The notes beneath the pieces were generated by a model. It worked only from the letters and a program-made list of their open reading frames with translations, did no database searches and was not told the origin of the DNA. This document shows positions 40,353 to 48,829 of a stretch of DNA of 64,000 nt, in pieces; within the stretch, counting starts at the first letter, position 1, and each line of letters starts with the position of its first letter. This stretch comes from Streptomyces antibioticus (GTDB lineage: Bacteria > Actinomycetota > Actinomycetes > Streptomycetales > Streptomycetaceae), in the NCBI RefSeq assembly GCF_002019855.1, contig NZ_CM007717.1:3931636-3995635 (forward strand). Direction: 5' to 3'. The position numbers and the translations under genes were made by a program.

Positions 40353-43300
40353 TCACCCGCCGTCCCCCGAGGCGTCCAGCGCCGCCGCGAGCACCTCCGC
40401 CAGATGCTCCCCGCGCACCCCCGCCAACTGCTCCACCTGCGTCCGGCAGGAGTACCCGTCCGCCAGGACCACCGCACCGGGCGGCGCCGAGCGCACGGCC
40501 GGCAGGAGCTGTTCCTCCGCGCAGGACACCGACACCTCGAAGTGGCCCTTCGTGAAGCCGAAGTCGCCCGCGAGCCCGCAGCAGCCGCCGCTCAGCTCAC
40601 CGGTGATGCCGGCGGCCGCGCGCAGCCTGCGGTCGGCCGCGGCGCCGAGGACGGCGTGCTGGTGGCAGTGGGTCTGGCCGACCGCGGGACGGTCCACCCG
40701 CGGCGGCCGCCAGTGCGGCGCGTACCGCTCCAGCGTCTCCGCGAAGGTCAGCACCCGGGCGGCGAGCGCCGCGGCCCGCGGATCGTCCGCCAGCAGCTCG
40801 GGCAGATCGGTGCGGAGCGCGGCGGCGCAACTCGGCTCCAGGACCACCACCGGCGCGGCCGTCTCCAGCACCGGTTCCATCAGGTCCAGCGTGCGCCGCA
40901 GCACCGCGCGCGCCCGGTCGAGCTGGCCGGTGGAGACGTACGTCAGCCCGCAGCAGACCCGGTCCCGGCGCCCGCCGAGCAGAACGGCCGACAGGGCGAT
41001 CGGGGACCTCGTACGCCCGTCCCCGACCGGCCGCCCGCGCATCCGCAGCGTCGGCGGCAACGCCACCCGCAGCCCGGCCGCCTCCAGCACCCGCACGGCG
41101 GCCCGCCCGACGGAGGGTGAGAGATGCTCGGTGAAGGTGTCCGGCCACAACACGACGAGGTCCCCGTCCGGCTCCCGGACCGCCGTCCCGACCGGCTCCG
41201 GGACCGCCGTCCCGACCGGCTCCCGGACCGCCGCACCGGCCGACTCTCCACCCGGCTCCCGGCCCAGGCCGCCCCCCGGCTCCCCATCAGGCCTCCCGCC
41301 CGAGCCATCGCCCGGTTCACCACCACGCACCCCGGTCGGCTCACCACCCGACGACGTCCCACCCGATCTTCCGCCCACCCCGCCGGACGCGGGCCGCCGG
41401 CGGCTCCACCACCGGCTGAACGTCTCCCTCGCCAGCCGCGGGATCGCCCGCTCCGGTGCGATGCCGCCGACCGCCTTCGCCAGGCGCGCCAACGGCCCCA
41501 TGGCGGCCAGCGCGTTGAGGAGGGGCACCACACGCGTACGGGACGCCCAGCGCAGCCACTGCGGCAGCCTGCCCATGCTGAGGTGCGCGGCCGGGCGTCG
41601 GCGTCCGGCGTAGTGGTGGTGCAGGAACTCCGCCTTGTACGTGGCCATGTCCACGCCCACCGGGCAGTCCGTCCGGCACCCCTTGCACGACAGGCACAGG
41701 TCCAGCGCGTCGCGCACCTCGGTCGACCGCCAGCCGTCCGTCACCAGCTCACCGGCGAGCATCTCGTGCAGCAGACGGGCCCGCCCGCGCGTGGAGTGGG
41801 CCTCCTCGCCCGTCGCCCGGAACGACGGGCACATCACGGCGGCCCCGGTCACCTCCGTCGTACGGCATTTCGCGACCCCGACGCACCGCCGTACCGCCGC
41901 CGAGAAGTCGCCGCCGTCGGACGGGTAGCCGAAGGCCACGTCGACCGGTTCGCGGGGCAGGACGGCGAAGCGGAGGTTCGAGTCGAGGGGCGCGGGCCGG
42001 ACCAGCATGCCGGGGTTGAGGAGGTCGTCCGGGTCCCAGACGGCCTTGGCCCGCTCGAAGAGGGCGACCAGCTCGGGGCCGTACATCCGCGGCAGCAGCT
42101 CCGCGCGCGCCTGCCCGTCGCCGTGCTCCCCCGACAGCGAACCGCCGTGCGCCACCACCAGGTCGGCGAGTTCCTCGGAGAAGACCCGGAACCGGCCGAC
42201 GCCCGCCGCGGTCAGCAGATCGAAGTCGATCCGGACGTGGATGCACCCGTCCCCGAAGTGCCCGTACGGCGTCCCGCGCAGCCCGTGCCCGGCGAGCAGC
42301 TCCCGGAAGTCCCGCAGATAGGCGCCCAGCCGGGCCGGCGGCACCGCGCAGTCCTCCCAGCCGGGCCACGCCTCGGAATGGTCCGGCATCCGGGTCGCCG
42401 TACCGCTCGCGTCCTCCCGGATCCGCCACAGCGCCCGCTGCCGGGCCGGATCGGTGACGACGTCCGCGTCGACGGCGTCCGCCGCCCGCACGACCGTCTC
42501 CGCACGCGCGCGTGCCTCCTCCGCGGTGTCACCGCCCGTCTCGACGAACAGCCAGGCCCCGCCGCGCGGAAGATCGACCGGAGACGGCACCAGATCGGCG
42601 GCCATGCCCTCCACCGTCAGGGGGCGGTACGGCAGCAGCCCCGCCGCCGCCTCCGCCGCCGCGCTCTCGTCGGCGTACCCCAGCACCGCGAGGGCACGCG
42701 CGCGTGGTGCCCGTACGAGGTCCACGACCGCCTCCGTCAGCACGCCGAGCGTGCCCTCCGAGCCGCAGAAGGAACGGGCGACGTCGGCGCCGTTCTCGGG
42801 CAGCAGCGCGTCCAGCGCGTATCCGGAGATACGGCGGGGCAGGTCGGGGAATCCGGTGCGCAGGCGCGCCAGTTCGGCGTCGACCAGGGCGCGCAGCCCG
42901 TCCGGCGCGCCGGACCACCCCCGGCCCAACCGCAGACGCGCGCCGCGCGCGGTGACGACCGCCAGCTCGCGCACGCTGTCGGCGGTCGTGCCCCAGGCCA
43001 CCGAGTGCGCGCCGCACGAGTTGTTGCCGATCATCCCGCCGAGCGTGCAGCGGCTGTGCGTGGACGGGTCGGGGCCGAACCGCAGCCCGTGCGGGGCGGC
43101 GGCCTCCTGGAGCCGGTCGAGGACCAGCCCCGGCTGCACGACGGCCGTACGGGTGCCGGGGTCGAGGTCGAGCAGCCGGTTCATGTGCCGGGTGAAGTCC
43201 AGCACCACGCCCGTACCGGTCGCCTGCCCCGCGATCGACGTCCCGCCGCCGCGCGCCACGACCGGCACGCCGTGCTCCCGGCACACCTCCAGTACGGCGG

Positions 43301-43448
43301 CGACGTCGTCGGCGTCCCGGGGCGCGACGACGCCCAGCGGCACCCGGCGGTAGTTGGAGGCGTCCATGGTGACCAGAGCCCGGGCCGTGACATCGAACTC
43401 CACGTCACCCCGGACGCCGTCGCGCAGCGCGGCTTCCAGATCCGTCAT
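40353..43448 (-). CDS. Fused FAD/Fe-S 2-hydroxyacid dehydrogenase with repeat linker
   Basis: The 1031-residue enzyme fuses a GlcD/D-2-hydroxyglutarate-dehydrogenase-like FAD part (VPVVARGGGTSIAGQATGTG, GMIGNNSCGAHSVAWGT and FAD-oxidase C-terminal sequences such as GTPYGHFGDGCIHVRIDFDL and GGSLSGEHGDGQARAELL) to a GlcF-like iron-sulfur part. The latter has KCRTTEVTGAAVMCPSFRAT, LCLSCKGCRTDCPVG and two CCG-type motifs near the end (RVCCGLTYVS and GGCCGLAGDFGFTKGH). Between them, residues about 690-760, is a low-complexity Gly/Pro/Glu linker with repeated EPVGTAV units. It should oxidise D-lactate or D-2-hydroxyglutarate and pass electrons to a membrane carrier. Confidence 0.92.
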   Translation of the reverse strand: MTDLEAALRDGVRGDVEFDVTARALVTMDASNYRRVPLGVVAPRDADDVAAVLEVCREHGVPVVARGGGTSIAGQATGTGVVLDFTRHMNRLLDLDPGTRTAVVQPGLVLDRLQEAAAPHGLRFGPDPSTHSRCTLGGMIGNNSCGAHSVAWGTTADSVRELAVVTARGARLRLGRGWSGAPDGLRALVDAELARLRTGFPDLPRRISGYALDALLPENGADVARSFCGSEGTLGVLTEAVVDLVRAPRARALAVLGYADESAAAEAAAGLLPYRPLTVEGMAADLVPSPVDLPRGGAWLFVETGGDTAEEARARAETVVRAADAVDADVVTDPARQRALWRIREDASGTATRMPDHSEAWPGWEDCAVPPARLGAYLRDFRELLAGHGLRGTPYGHFGDGCIHVRIDFDLLTAAGVGRFRVFSEELADLVVAHGGSLSGEHGDGQARAELLPRMYGPELVALFERAKAVWDPDDLLNPGMLVRPAPLDSNLRFAVLPREPVDVAFGYPSDGGDFSAAVRRCVGVAKCRTTEVTGAAVMCPSFRATGEEAHSTRGRARLLHEMLAGELVTDGWRSTEVRDALDLCLSCKGCRTDCPVGVDMATYKAEFLHHHYAGRRRPAAHLSMGRLPQWLRWASRTRVVPLLNALAAMGPLARLAKAVGGIAPERAIPRLARETFSRWWSRRRPASGGVGGRSGGTSSGGEPTGVRGGEPGDGSGGRPDGEPGGGLGREPGGESAGAAVREPVGTAVPEPVGTAVREPDGDLVVLWPDTFTEHLSPSVGRAAVRVLEAAGLRVALPPTLRMRGRPVGDGRTRSPIALSAVLLGGRRDRVCCGLTYVSTGQLDRARAVLRRTLDLMEPVLETAAPVVVLEPSCAAALRTDLPELLADDPRAAALAARVLTFAETLERYAPHWRPPRVDRPAVGQTHCHQHAVLGAAADRRLRAAAGITGELSGGCCGLAGDFGFTKGHFEVSVSCAEEQLLPAVRSAPPGAVVLADGYSCRTQVEQLAGVRGEHLAEVLAAALDASGDGG

Positions 43449-43556
43449 GGGTGCCAGCAAATCAGCCCACCCGGTGTTCGCCTCTCACGACGAAACGCCG
43501 TCTCACCCGACGGACGAGGTTTCGCCGAGGTTTCCTCCACCGGCTAACCTCCCTTC

Positions 43557-44675
43557 GTGGCTGAGATCCAGATTCCCGCTGACATCAAGCCCGCCGACGG
43601 TCGATTCGGCGCGGGCCCCTCCAAGGTGCGGACGGAAGCGCTGGACGCGCTGGCCGCGACCGGCACATCCCTCCTCGGCACGTCCCACCGCCAGGCGCCC
43701 GTCAAGAACCTGGTCGGCCAGGTGCGCGAGGGCATCTCCGAGCTGTTCTCCCTCCCCGAGGGCTACGAGGTGATCCTCGGCAACGGCGGCTCCACCGCGT
43801 TCTGGGACGTGGCGACCCACGGCCTGATCGAGAACAAGTCGCAGCACCTCACCTTCGGTGAGTTCAGCTCGAAGTTCGCCAAGGCCGCCAAGCTCGCACC
43901 CTGGCTGGCCGAGCCCACCGTCGTCTCCTCCGACCCCGGCACGCACCCGGAGCCGCGGGCCGAGGAGGGCGTGGACGTCTACGCCTTCACCCACAACGAG
44001 ACGTCCACGGGCGTCGCGGCCCCCCTGAAGCGGGTCGCGGGCGCGGACTCCGGCTCCCTGGTCCTGGTGGACGCCACCTCCGGCGCGGGCGGCCTCCCGG
44101 TCGACATCGCCGAGACGGACGTCTACTACTTCGCCCCGCAGAAGTCCTTCGCCTCCGACGGCGGCCTGTGGATCGGCGTGTTCTCCCCGGCCGCGATCGA
44201 GCGCGCCGAGCGGATCCACGCGTCCGGCCGCCACATCCCGGAGTTCTTCTCGCTCCCGACGGCGATCGACAACTCCCGCAAGAACCAGACGTACAACACC
44301 CCGGCGCTGGCCACGCTGTTCCTGCTGAACCAGCAGTTGGAGTGGATCAACGGCCAGGGCGGCCTCGCCTGGTCCACGGCCCGCACGAAGGACTCCTCCT
44401 CGCGGCTCTACACCTGGGCCGAGGAGTCCAAGCACGCGACCCCGTTCGTCACGGACCCGGCCAAGCGGTCCCAGGTCATCGGCACGATCGACTTCGCCGA
44501 CGAGATCGACGCGGCCGCGATCGCCAAGGTGCTGCGCGCCAACGGCATCGTCGACACCGAGCCCTACCGCAAGCTCGGCCGCAACCAGCTCCGCGTCGCG
44601 ATGTTCCCGGCGATCGACCCGGCCGACGTCGAGGCCCTCACGCGGTGCATCGACTTCGTGATCGAGAAGCTGTAA
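43557..44675 (+). CDS. serC: Phosphoserine aminotransferase
   Basis: SerC transaminates 3-phosphohydroxypyruvate with glutamate to give phosphoserine. The 372-residue PLP enzyme has GRFGAGPSKVRTEALDALAA at the N-terminus, LGNGGSTAFWDVATHGLIEN (PLP phosphate region) and DVYYFAPQKSFASDGGLWIG with the Schiff-base Lys. It is the actinobacterial type. The start is GTG 43557. It is monocistronic, with a strong hairpin terminator 19 bases after its stop. It is divergent from the FAD dehydrogenase gene. Confidence 0.96.
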   Translation: MAEIQIPADIKPADGRFGAGPSKVRTEALDALAATGTSLLGTSHRQAPVKNLVGQVREGISELFSLPEGYEVILGNGGSTAFWDVATHGLIENKSQHLTFGEFSSKFAKAAKLAPWLAEPTVVSSDPGTHPEPRAEEGVDVYAFTHNETSTGVAAPLKRVAGADSGSLVLVDATSGAGGLPVDIAETDVYYFAPQKSFASDGGLWIGVFSPAAIERAERIHASGRHIPEFFSLPTAIDNSRKNQTYNTPALATLFLLNQQLEWINGQGGLAWSTARTKDSSSRLYTWAEESKHATPFVTDPAKRSQVIGTIDFADEIDAAAIAKVLRANGIVDTEPYRKLGRNQLRVAMFPAIDPADVEALTRCIDFVIEKL

Positions 44676-44694
44676 CGCTCCACTCGGGGACGGG

Positions 44695-44728
44695 AAAGGC
44701 GCCTGGTGATCTGTCACCGGGCGCCTTT
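44695..44728. terminator. Terminator between serC and the DUF397 array
   Basis: AAAGGCGCC-T-GGTGA and TCACC-G-GGCGCCTTTT pair over 14 bp with one mismatch and the loop TCTG. The right arm ends in TTTT. It lies just before the stop of the convergent DUF397 gene and should terminate both sides. Confidence 0.9.
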
Positions 44729-44905
44729 TCAGAACTGCGCGATGAAGTCCCGCCAGCCGTCGCGGGAGACGGTGAGGAGGGGACCGTCGGTCTGCTTGCT
44801 GTCGCGGACGGCGCGGCCGTCGCCAACGGTGGGGGCCACCTCGACGCAGTTGGTCTCCGGTTGGGAGTACGACGACTTCCGGAAAGGGCCCACGAGCTCA
44901 GTCAT
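44729..44905 (-). CDS. DUF397 protein, copy 3 of tandem array
   Basis: This 58-residue DUF397 protein shows the family signature FRKSSYSQPETNCVEVAP, AVRDSKQTDGPLLTVS and DGWRDFI. DUF397 proteins pair with XRE-DUF5753 regulators in actinomycetes. It is the most diverged of three copies. ATG 44905 follows GGGAGACCGACT. Exactly 215 bp separate its start from that of the next copy, so it arose by tandem duplication. Confidence 0.9.
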   Translation of the reverse strand: MTELVGPFRKSSYSQPETNCVEVAPTVGDGRAVRDSKQTDGPLLTVSRDGWRDFIAQF

Positions 44906-44943
44906 AGTCGGTCTCCCTCGGGGTGGTCAGGAAGCAGCAGCGC

Positions 44944-45120
44944 TCAGAACTGCCCGATGAAAGCCCGCCAACCCTCACGGGACACGGAGAGGAGAGGGCC
45001 GTCGGTCTGCTTGCTGTCGCGGACGGCGCGGCCGTCGGGTGACGTGTCGGCGACCTCGACGCAGTTGCTCTCCGCCTGCGAGTACGACGACTTCCGGAAG
45101 GGGCCCACGAGTTCAGTCAT
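44944..45120 (-). CDS. DUF397 protein, copy 2 of tandem array
   Basis: This 58-residue DUF397 protein contains FRKSSYSQAESNCVEVAD and SREGWRAFIGQF. It is nearly identical to copy 1 in its C-terminal half and to copy 3 in its first 14 residues. The start is ATG 45120 with GGGAGACCGACT. The 38-base spacer on either side is conserved. It should act as a partner of an XRE regulator such as the one at 45332. Confidence 0.92.
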   Translation of the reverse strand: MTELVGPFRKSSYSQAESNCVEVADTSPDGRAVRDSKQTDGPLLSVSREGWRAFIGQF

Positions 45121-45158
45121 AGTCGGTCTCCCTCGGGGTGGTCAGGAAACAGCAGCGC

Positions 45159-45335
45159 TCAGAACTGCCCGATGAAAGCCCGCCACCCCTCACGGGACAC
45201 GGAGAGGAGAGGGCCGTCGGTCTGCTTGCTGTCGCGGACGGCTCGGCCGCCGGGGGCGGTGTCGGCGACCTCGACGCAGGCGTTCTCCTGCCCCGAATAG
45301 GACGACTTCCAGAACGGGCTTACGACCTCGGTCAC
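45159..45335 (-). CDS. DUF397 protein, copy 1, coupled to XRE regulator
   Basis: This 58-residue DUF397 protein (FWKSSYSGQENACVEVAD, then AVRDSKQTDGPLLSVSREGW) starts at GTG 45335, overlapping the XRE gene stop by 4 bases (GTGA). It is therefore translationally coupled and is the cognate Scr2-like partner. Trp replaces Arg in the first motif, unlike the other two copies. XRE/DUF397 pairs such as S. coelicolor Scr1/Scr2 have been reported to affect antibiotic production (from memory). Confidence 0.92.
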   Translation of the reverse strand: MTEVVSPFWKSSYSGQENACVEVADTAPGGRAVRDSKQTDGPLLSVSREGWRAFIGQF

Positions 45336-46201
45336 GATGTGTCTTCCTTCAGACTCCGGAGTATGCCCCGGATGAGCTTCGCGCTCGCGTCCGGCGCCAA
45401 TGCCGACGATCGTAGTAGGTCGTACGCATTGGCGTAAGCGGCGAGGTCCTCAGGCCCTTCAAGGACGGACGCGCCGCGCAGATTGTCCATGGCGACCGCC
45501 TCGACGGTCGGTTCCTTGTCGAAGCTGAAGGAGTAGAAGGCGCAGGAATAGCCGGGCAATACGCCCGCGCTGAACGGCAGCACCTGCACCGTGACGTTCT
45601 TCCGCTTGCCGGCCTCGAGAATCGCGGAGAGCTGGTTGCGATGAATCTCGACACCAAGCAGCGGGTGGGTGACGACCGACTCCCAGAGGATCGCGGTGTA
45701 CGACGCTCCGCCCTCGGCAATCTTCGCCTGCCGCGCCATCCGGACCTTGACCAGGTGGGTGACCCGTTCGGGCTCGATATAGTGGGGGCCGCCGGAGATG
45801 GCCGCCTCCGCGTACTCCGGGGTCTGCAACAGGCCCGGCACCATGACTGGCTGCCACTCACGGATGTAGGTCGCGTCGTCTTCCAGCGCGATGTGGTCGG
45901 CGTAGTCCGGCCTCAAGTGCTCCGCGTGCTCCAGCCACCAGCCCCGGTTCTTCGAGTGCTTGGCCAAGTCCTCCAGCTTGTCGCGGACTTCCTCGTCGGT
46001 GACGCCGTACGCATCCAACAGCAGCCGCACCTCGATGACGCGCGGCGTCGCCTGCCCGCTCTCAACACGACTGATCCGAGCCTGACTTGATGCGATGACC
46101 TCGGCGGCCTGCGGTTGGTCCAGCTTGGCCGCCTGACGGTATTGCCGAAGCGCCGTACCCAGGCGCCTGCTGCGCACAGTCGGTCGTCCACCTGCGGGCA
46201 T
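45332..46201 (-). CDS. XRE-DUF5753 regulator (Scr1-like)
   Basis: The 289-residue regulator has an N-terminal XRE helix-turn-helix (LGTALRQYRQAAKLDQPQAA, then IASSQARISRVESGQATPRV). A DUF5753 domain follows (YIREWQPVMVPGLLQTPEYA), seen in hundreds of actinomycete regulators. It is followed by three DUF397 genes on the same strand. ATG 46201 gives MPAGGRPTVRSRRLG. The HATPase gene is divergent, 114 bases away. It probably controls differentiation or secondary metabolism; the exact targets are unknown. Confidence 0.93.
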   Translation of the reverse strand: MPAGGRPTVRSRRLGTALRQYRQAAKLDQPQAAEVIASSQARISRVESGQATPRVIEVRLLLDAYGVTDEEVRDKLEDLAKHSKNRGWWLEHAEHLRPDYADHIALEDDATYIREWQPVMVPGLLQTPEYAEAAISGGPHYIEPERVTHLVKVRMARQAKIAEGGASYTAILWESVVTHPLLGVEIHRNQLSAILEAGKRKNVTVQVLPFSAGVLPGYSCAFYSFSFDKEPTVEAVAMDNLRGASVLEGPEDLAAYANAYDLLRSSALAPDASAKLIRGILRSLKEDTS

Positions 46202-46315
46202 GTGAATCTCCCCTCCATTCCGCAGAACCTTGCCACAAGGGACGGCACCTTCATGGGCGCATCACACGATCGAGTGAGACGCTCGCATATATTCGCAGGT
46301 TCCAGTTGTGGGCGT

Positions 46316-46759
46316 ATGGAATCCACATCTAGCTTCGTCCTCGTGCCAACGACCAAGACCTTCCTCATCCCCCAGCGCAGGCAACACGTGTCAACAGCCC
46401 GGCAGAACGTGCGCGAGGCCCTGGCCGGCTGGGGGATCGCCGATGAACTCACCGACGACGTGGTCCTCTCGGCCGGCGAACTCGTGGCCAACGCCGTGAC
46501 CCACGGCCGGGTGTCCCACGCCCAGGTCAGGGTCACACTCACCGTGCAGGGGCCGTATCTCTTCCTGGAGGTCCACGACCCCGACCGGGACCGGCTCCCG
46601 AAGCCGCGGGCCTGCGACCCGGACGCCGAGAGCGGACGCGGCCTCGCGCTCGTCGGGCGGTTGGCCCACGGCTGGGGACACGCACAGCAGCGGTTCACGA
46701 AGTGCGTGTGGGCGCGCTTCCTGCTCCCGGAGGGGCCGCGTGTTCCGGCGGATCTATGA
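46316..46759 (+). CDS. HATPase-domain anti-sigma kinase-like protein
   Basis: The 147-residue protein is a single histidine-kinase-type ATPase domain (HATPase_c_2), like RsbW/SpoIIAB. The N box is VVLSAGELVANAVTHGRV, and the G1/G2 region is LEVHDPDRDRLPKP followed by DAESGRGLALVGRLAHGW. Such Streptomyces proteins are often paired with XRE regulators and sometimes STAS proteins. ATG 46316 is chosen because upstream sequence is not protein-like. It overlaps the next small gene by 20 bases and is divergent from the XRE gene. Confidence 0.9.
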   Translation: MESTSSFVLVPTTKTFLIPQRRQHVSTARQNVREALAGWGIADELTDDVVLSAGELVANAVTHGRVSHAQVRVTLTVQGPYLFLEVHDPDRDRLPKPRACDPDAESGRGLALVGRLAHGWGHAQQRFTKCVWARFLLPEGPRVPADL

Positions 46760-47012
46760 GGCGCTGACCCGGCGGACGAAGGTTGAACCACCTGCCCTCG
46801 CGGAGGAGGTCAGGGCGCCGGACCCGTACGTATGGCGACTCCCCGACCCGTACGAAGCCCGCTGGCGCCGGTGGGCCAAGCGCTCCCGGGCGGCCGGGTA
46901 CCGCCTGCCGTTCCCGGCCGAGGAAGCCTGCTGGCAGACACCGGCCCGCCCGGCCGGACCCCGCTGGACGACGACCGATGACGTGGTGCGGCCGTACGTC
47001 CTCAGACCTTGA
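46740..47012 (+). CDS. Small Arg/Trp/Pro-rich protein
   Basis: The 90-residue product starts at GTG 46740 inside the HATPase gene and reads VFRRIYEALTRRTKVEPPAL, then DPYVWRLPDPYEARWRRWAK. Small Trp/Arg-rich genes commonly follow HATPase genes in Streptomyces, but I know no function. Its 3' end overlaps the convergent second XRE gene by 11 bases. It is probably translationally coupled to the HATPase. Confidence 0.65.
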   Translation: MFRRIYEALTRRTKVEPPALAEEVRAPDPYVWRLPDPYEARWRRWAKRSRAAGYRLPFPAEEACWQTPARPAGPRWTTTDDVVRPYVLRP

Positions 47013-47850
47013 TGCTTCGGCGGACGCGGGCGATGACTTGCTGGGCGTCGGTGCCGAAGACCGCCGATTCGGCGAGGGTGTCCCAGACGCGGCGGTAGAG
47101 GGCAATCGTTTCGGCGTCGTCGAGCCAGAGTTCGGCGTGCCAGTCCTCGACGGCGACCATACGGTCGTCCAGCATGCAGAAGGAGTTGGCCGGCGGAAGG
47201 CGCAGGGCGCTGTCCAACGGGACGATCCCGAGGTGGACGGTGTCCATGCCCACCATGCCGAGCAGCCTGTCCAGTTGGGCGACCAGCACTTCCGGCGGGC
47301 ACACCTTGGACCACAGGGCGCCCTCCCACATGAGCAGCTTCAACTGCTTGCCCGGCCGGTACAGCCACTCCTGCCGTTTCATGCGCGCTCGCACCGCGTC
47401 CTCGGTGTCTCGCGGGGAGCACCGGAGGTCCGTGTAGCGGTCGAAGACGTGCCGTGCGTAGTCGGCGGTCTGGACCATGCCGCTGATCGTGCTGTTCTCC
47501 CACATGAGGAGGGTGCGGGACTCGTCCACGAGGCTGTTCCACCGCTCCTGGACAGGGCCGTGGCCTGCCGCGAGCTGGCGCCGCCAGGAGCGGATGTGGC
47601 TTTCGAAGCCCTTCAGCCGGGCGCGCAGTTCCGCGAACGCGGCAGGCTGCCCGACGGCCTCCGTCCATGCGCGGAGGTCGTCGTCCGTCGGGGTCTGCCT
47701 GCCGTTCTCCAGCTTGCTGACCTTCGACTGCGGCCAGTCCAGCCGCTGGGCCAGTTCGGTGCCGGTGAGCCGGCCATCAGGGCACTCGGTACGCAATTCC
47801 CTGAGTCTTCGGCCCAGTTCCTCGCGCGCCCTCTGATAGTCCGTGCTCAC
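47002..47850 (-). CDS. Second XRE-DUF5753 regulator
   Basis: The 282-residue regulator has XRE helix-turn-helix LTGTELAQRLDWPQSKVSKL and a DUF5753 domain (LLMWENSTISGMVQTADYAR, later HLGIVPLDSALRLPPANSFC). It starts at GTG 47850. It lies 18 bases after the DUF6879 gene on the same strand, so the two are one operon. Unlike the first XRE gene it has no adjacent DUF397 partner, and DUF6879 may play that role. Confidence 0.92.
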   Translation of the reverse strand: MSTDYQRAREELGRRLRELRTECPDGRLTGTELAQRLDWPQSKVSKLENGRQTPTDDDLRAWTEAVGQPAAFAELRARLKGFESHIRSWRRQLAAGHGPVQERWNSLVDESRTLLMWENSTISGMVQTADYARHVFDRYTDLRCSPRDTEDAVRARMKRQEWLYRPGKQLKLLMWEGALWSKVCPPEVLVAQLDRLLGMVGMDTVHLGIVPLDSALRLPPANSFCMLDDRMVAVEDWHAELWLDDAETIALYRRVWDTLAESAVFGTDAQQVIARVRRSIKV

Positions 47851-47868
47851 CGGTATCCGCTCTGACCC

Positions 47869-48636
47869 CTACGTGTCGCTGTCCAACTCGGCCGTGAACC
47901 GCTTCCACGGTACGGCGTGATGCCAGGCCGCGTCCCGCACCATGCAGCAGCGCACCACCTCGGCGGGCTCCGTGATCAGATCCACGTGTGTGAGTTCGTC
48001 GGCGTCGTCGAACCGCAGGAGCGCGACGAGGCGGCTGTCGAACAGCCAGAAGTCCTCGGCGGGGAGGCGGAGTCGGTCGGCGTCGGCCCGCCACAGGTTG
48101 CGGATGTCCTCACCGAAGCCGATGTTTCCCTTGGCGCTGCTGAGGAGGTAGCGCTGGCCGAGCGTGGCGGGCTGATCCACGATGCGCACGCGTTCCATGC
48201 GCTTGCCCTGCTCGGTCTGCGCGCGGATCGTGTCGCGGAACCACCTGACCTCCGGGGCGTCGGCCCAGTCGTCGCCGACCGAGCCGGTGTCCACGAACTG
48301 CCTCCAGCGCTCGTTCTTCTCGTCGCTCGCGTACCTCCGCCGGGTCTCCAACCGCCACGCCGTGTGCTCGAACTTGCCGAACAGGCTCTGGAACTCGTCC
48401 CGATCGATCGTCCGCGCCTGCCGGTCCCGCTCCTTCGGGGTCCAGTCCACGAGCAGATCACGCGGGACCACGACGGCGACCTCCCCCTCCGAGAAGTGCT
48501 GGAGCTGCGCCAGGTCGTCCGCGTCGGTGAGCGGAGGACCATGGACGATCACCTCGCCACTGTCCAAGTCCTCGTGCACCGACGGGCATCCGGTGACCCC
48601 GCTCCCGGTCCCGTTGAACCGCAACCGACGTGCCAT
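47869..48636 (-). CDS. DUF6879-domain protein
   Basis: The 255-residue protein has a variable N-terminal part with GCPSVHEDLDSGEVIVHGPP, followed by the DUF6879 domain: FQSLFGKFEHTAWRLETRRR, EVRWFRDTIRAQTEQGKRME and EDFWLFDSRLVALLRFDDAD. DUF6879 genes typically neighbour XRE-DUF5753 regulators, as here. ATG 48636 follows AAGGGAGTTGTCGCGT. The fused N-terminal part makes it longer than the usual single-domain protein, and its role is unknown. Confidence 0.88.
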   Translation of the reverse strand: MARRLRFNGTGSGVTGCPSVHEDLDSGEVIVHGPPLTDADDLAQLQHFSEGEVAVVVPRDLLVDWTPKERDRQARTIDRDEFQSLFGKFEHTAWRLETRRRYASDEKNERWRQFVDTGSVGDDWADAPEVRWFRDTIRAQTEQGKRMERVRIVDQPATLGQRYLLSSAKGNIGFGEDIRNLWRADADRLRLPAEDFWLFDSRLVALLRFDDADELTHVDLITEPAEVVRCCMVRDAAWHHAVPWKRFTAELDSDT

Positions 48637-48725
48637 ACGCGACAACTCCCTTGAGACTCGACGATGTTGCTCCCCCAGCATGTCGGTACCTCTGAGTGAA
48701 TCTCCATGTATTCAGAGTGACGACG

Positions 48726-48748
48726 TGAGAATAGTTGAGAATATTCGC
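48726..48748. promoter_or_regulatory. Direct repeats TGAGAATA upstream of DUF6879/XRE operon
   Basis: TGAGAATA occurs at 48726-48733 and 48736-48743, exactly 10 bp apart, and overlaps the palindrome GAATATTC (48738-48745). The 8-mer ATATTCGC at 48741-48748 is found again at 46289-46296, in the divergent promoter of the other XRE gene. Both are conspicuously A/T-rich in this genome, so they are candidate XRE operators. Confidence 0.45.
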
Positions 48749-48829
48749 CACTTGGCAACCCCTCTCCGCCCCACGCCGCTCACCGAGAACAACCAACCCG
48801 CCACGGCGGCAAACCAGAGAGGGTCACCC

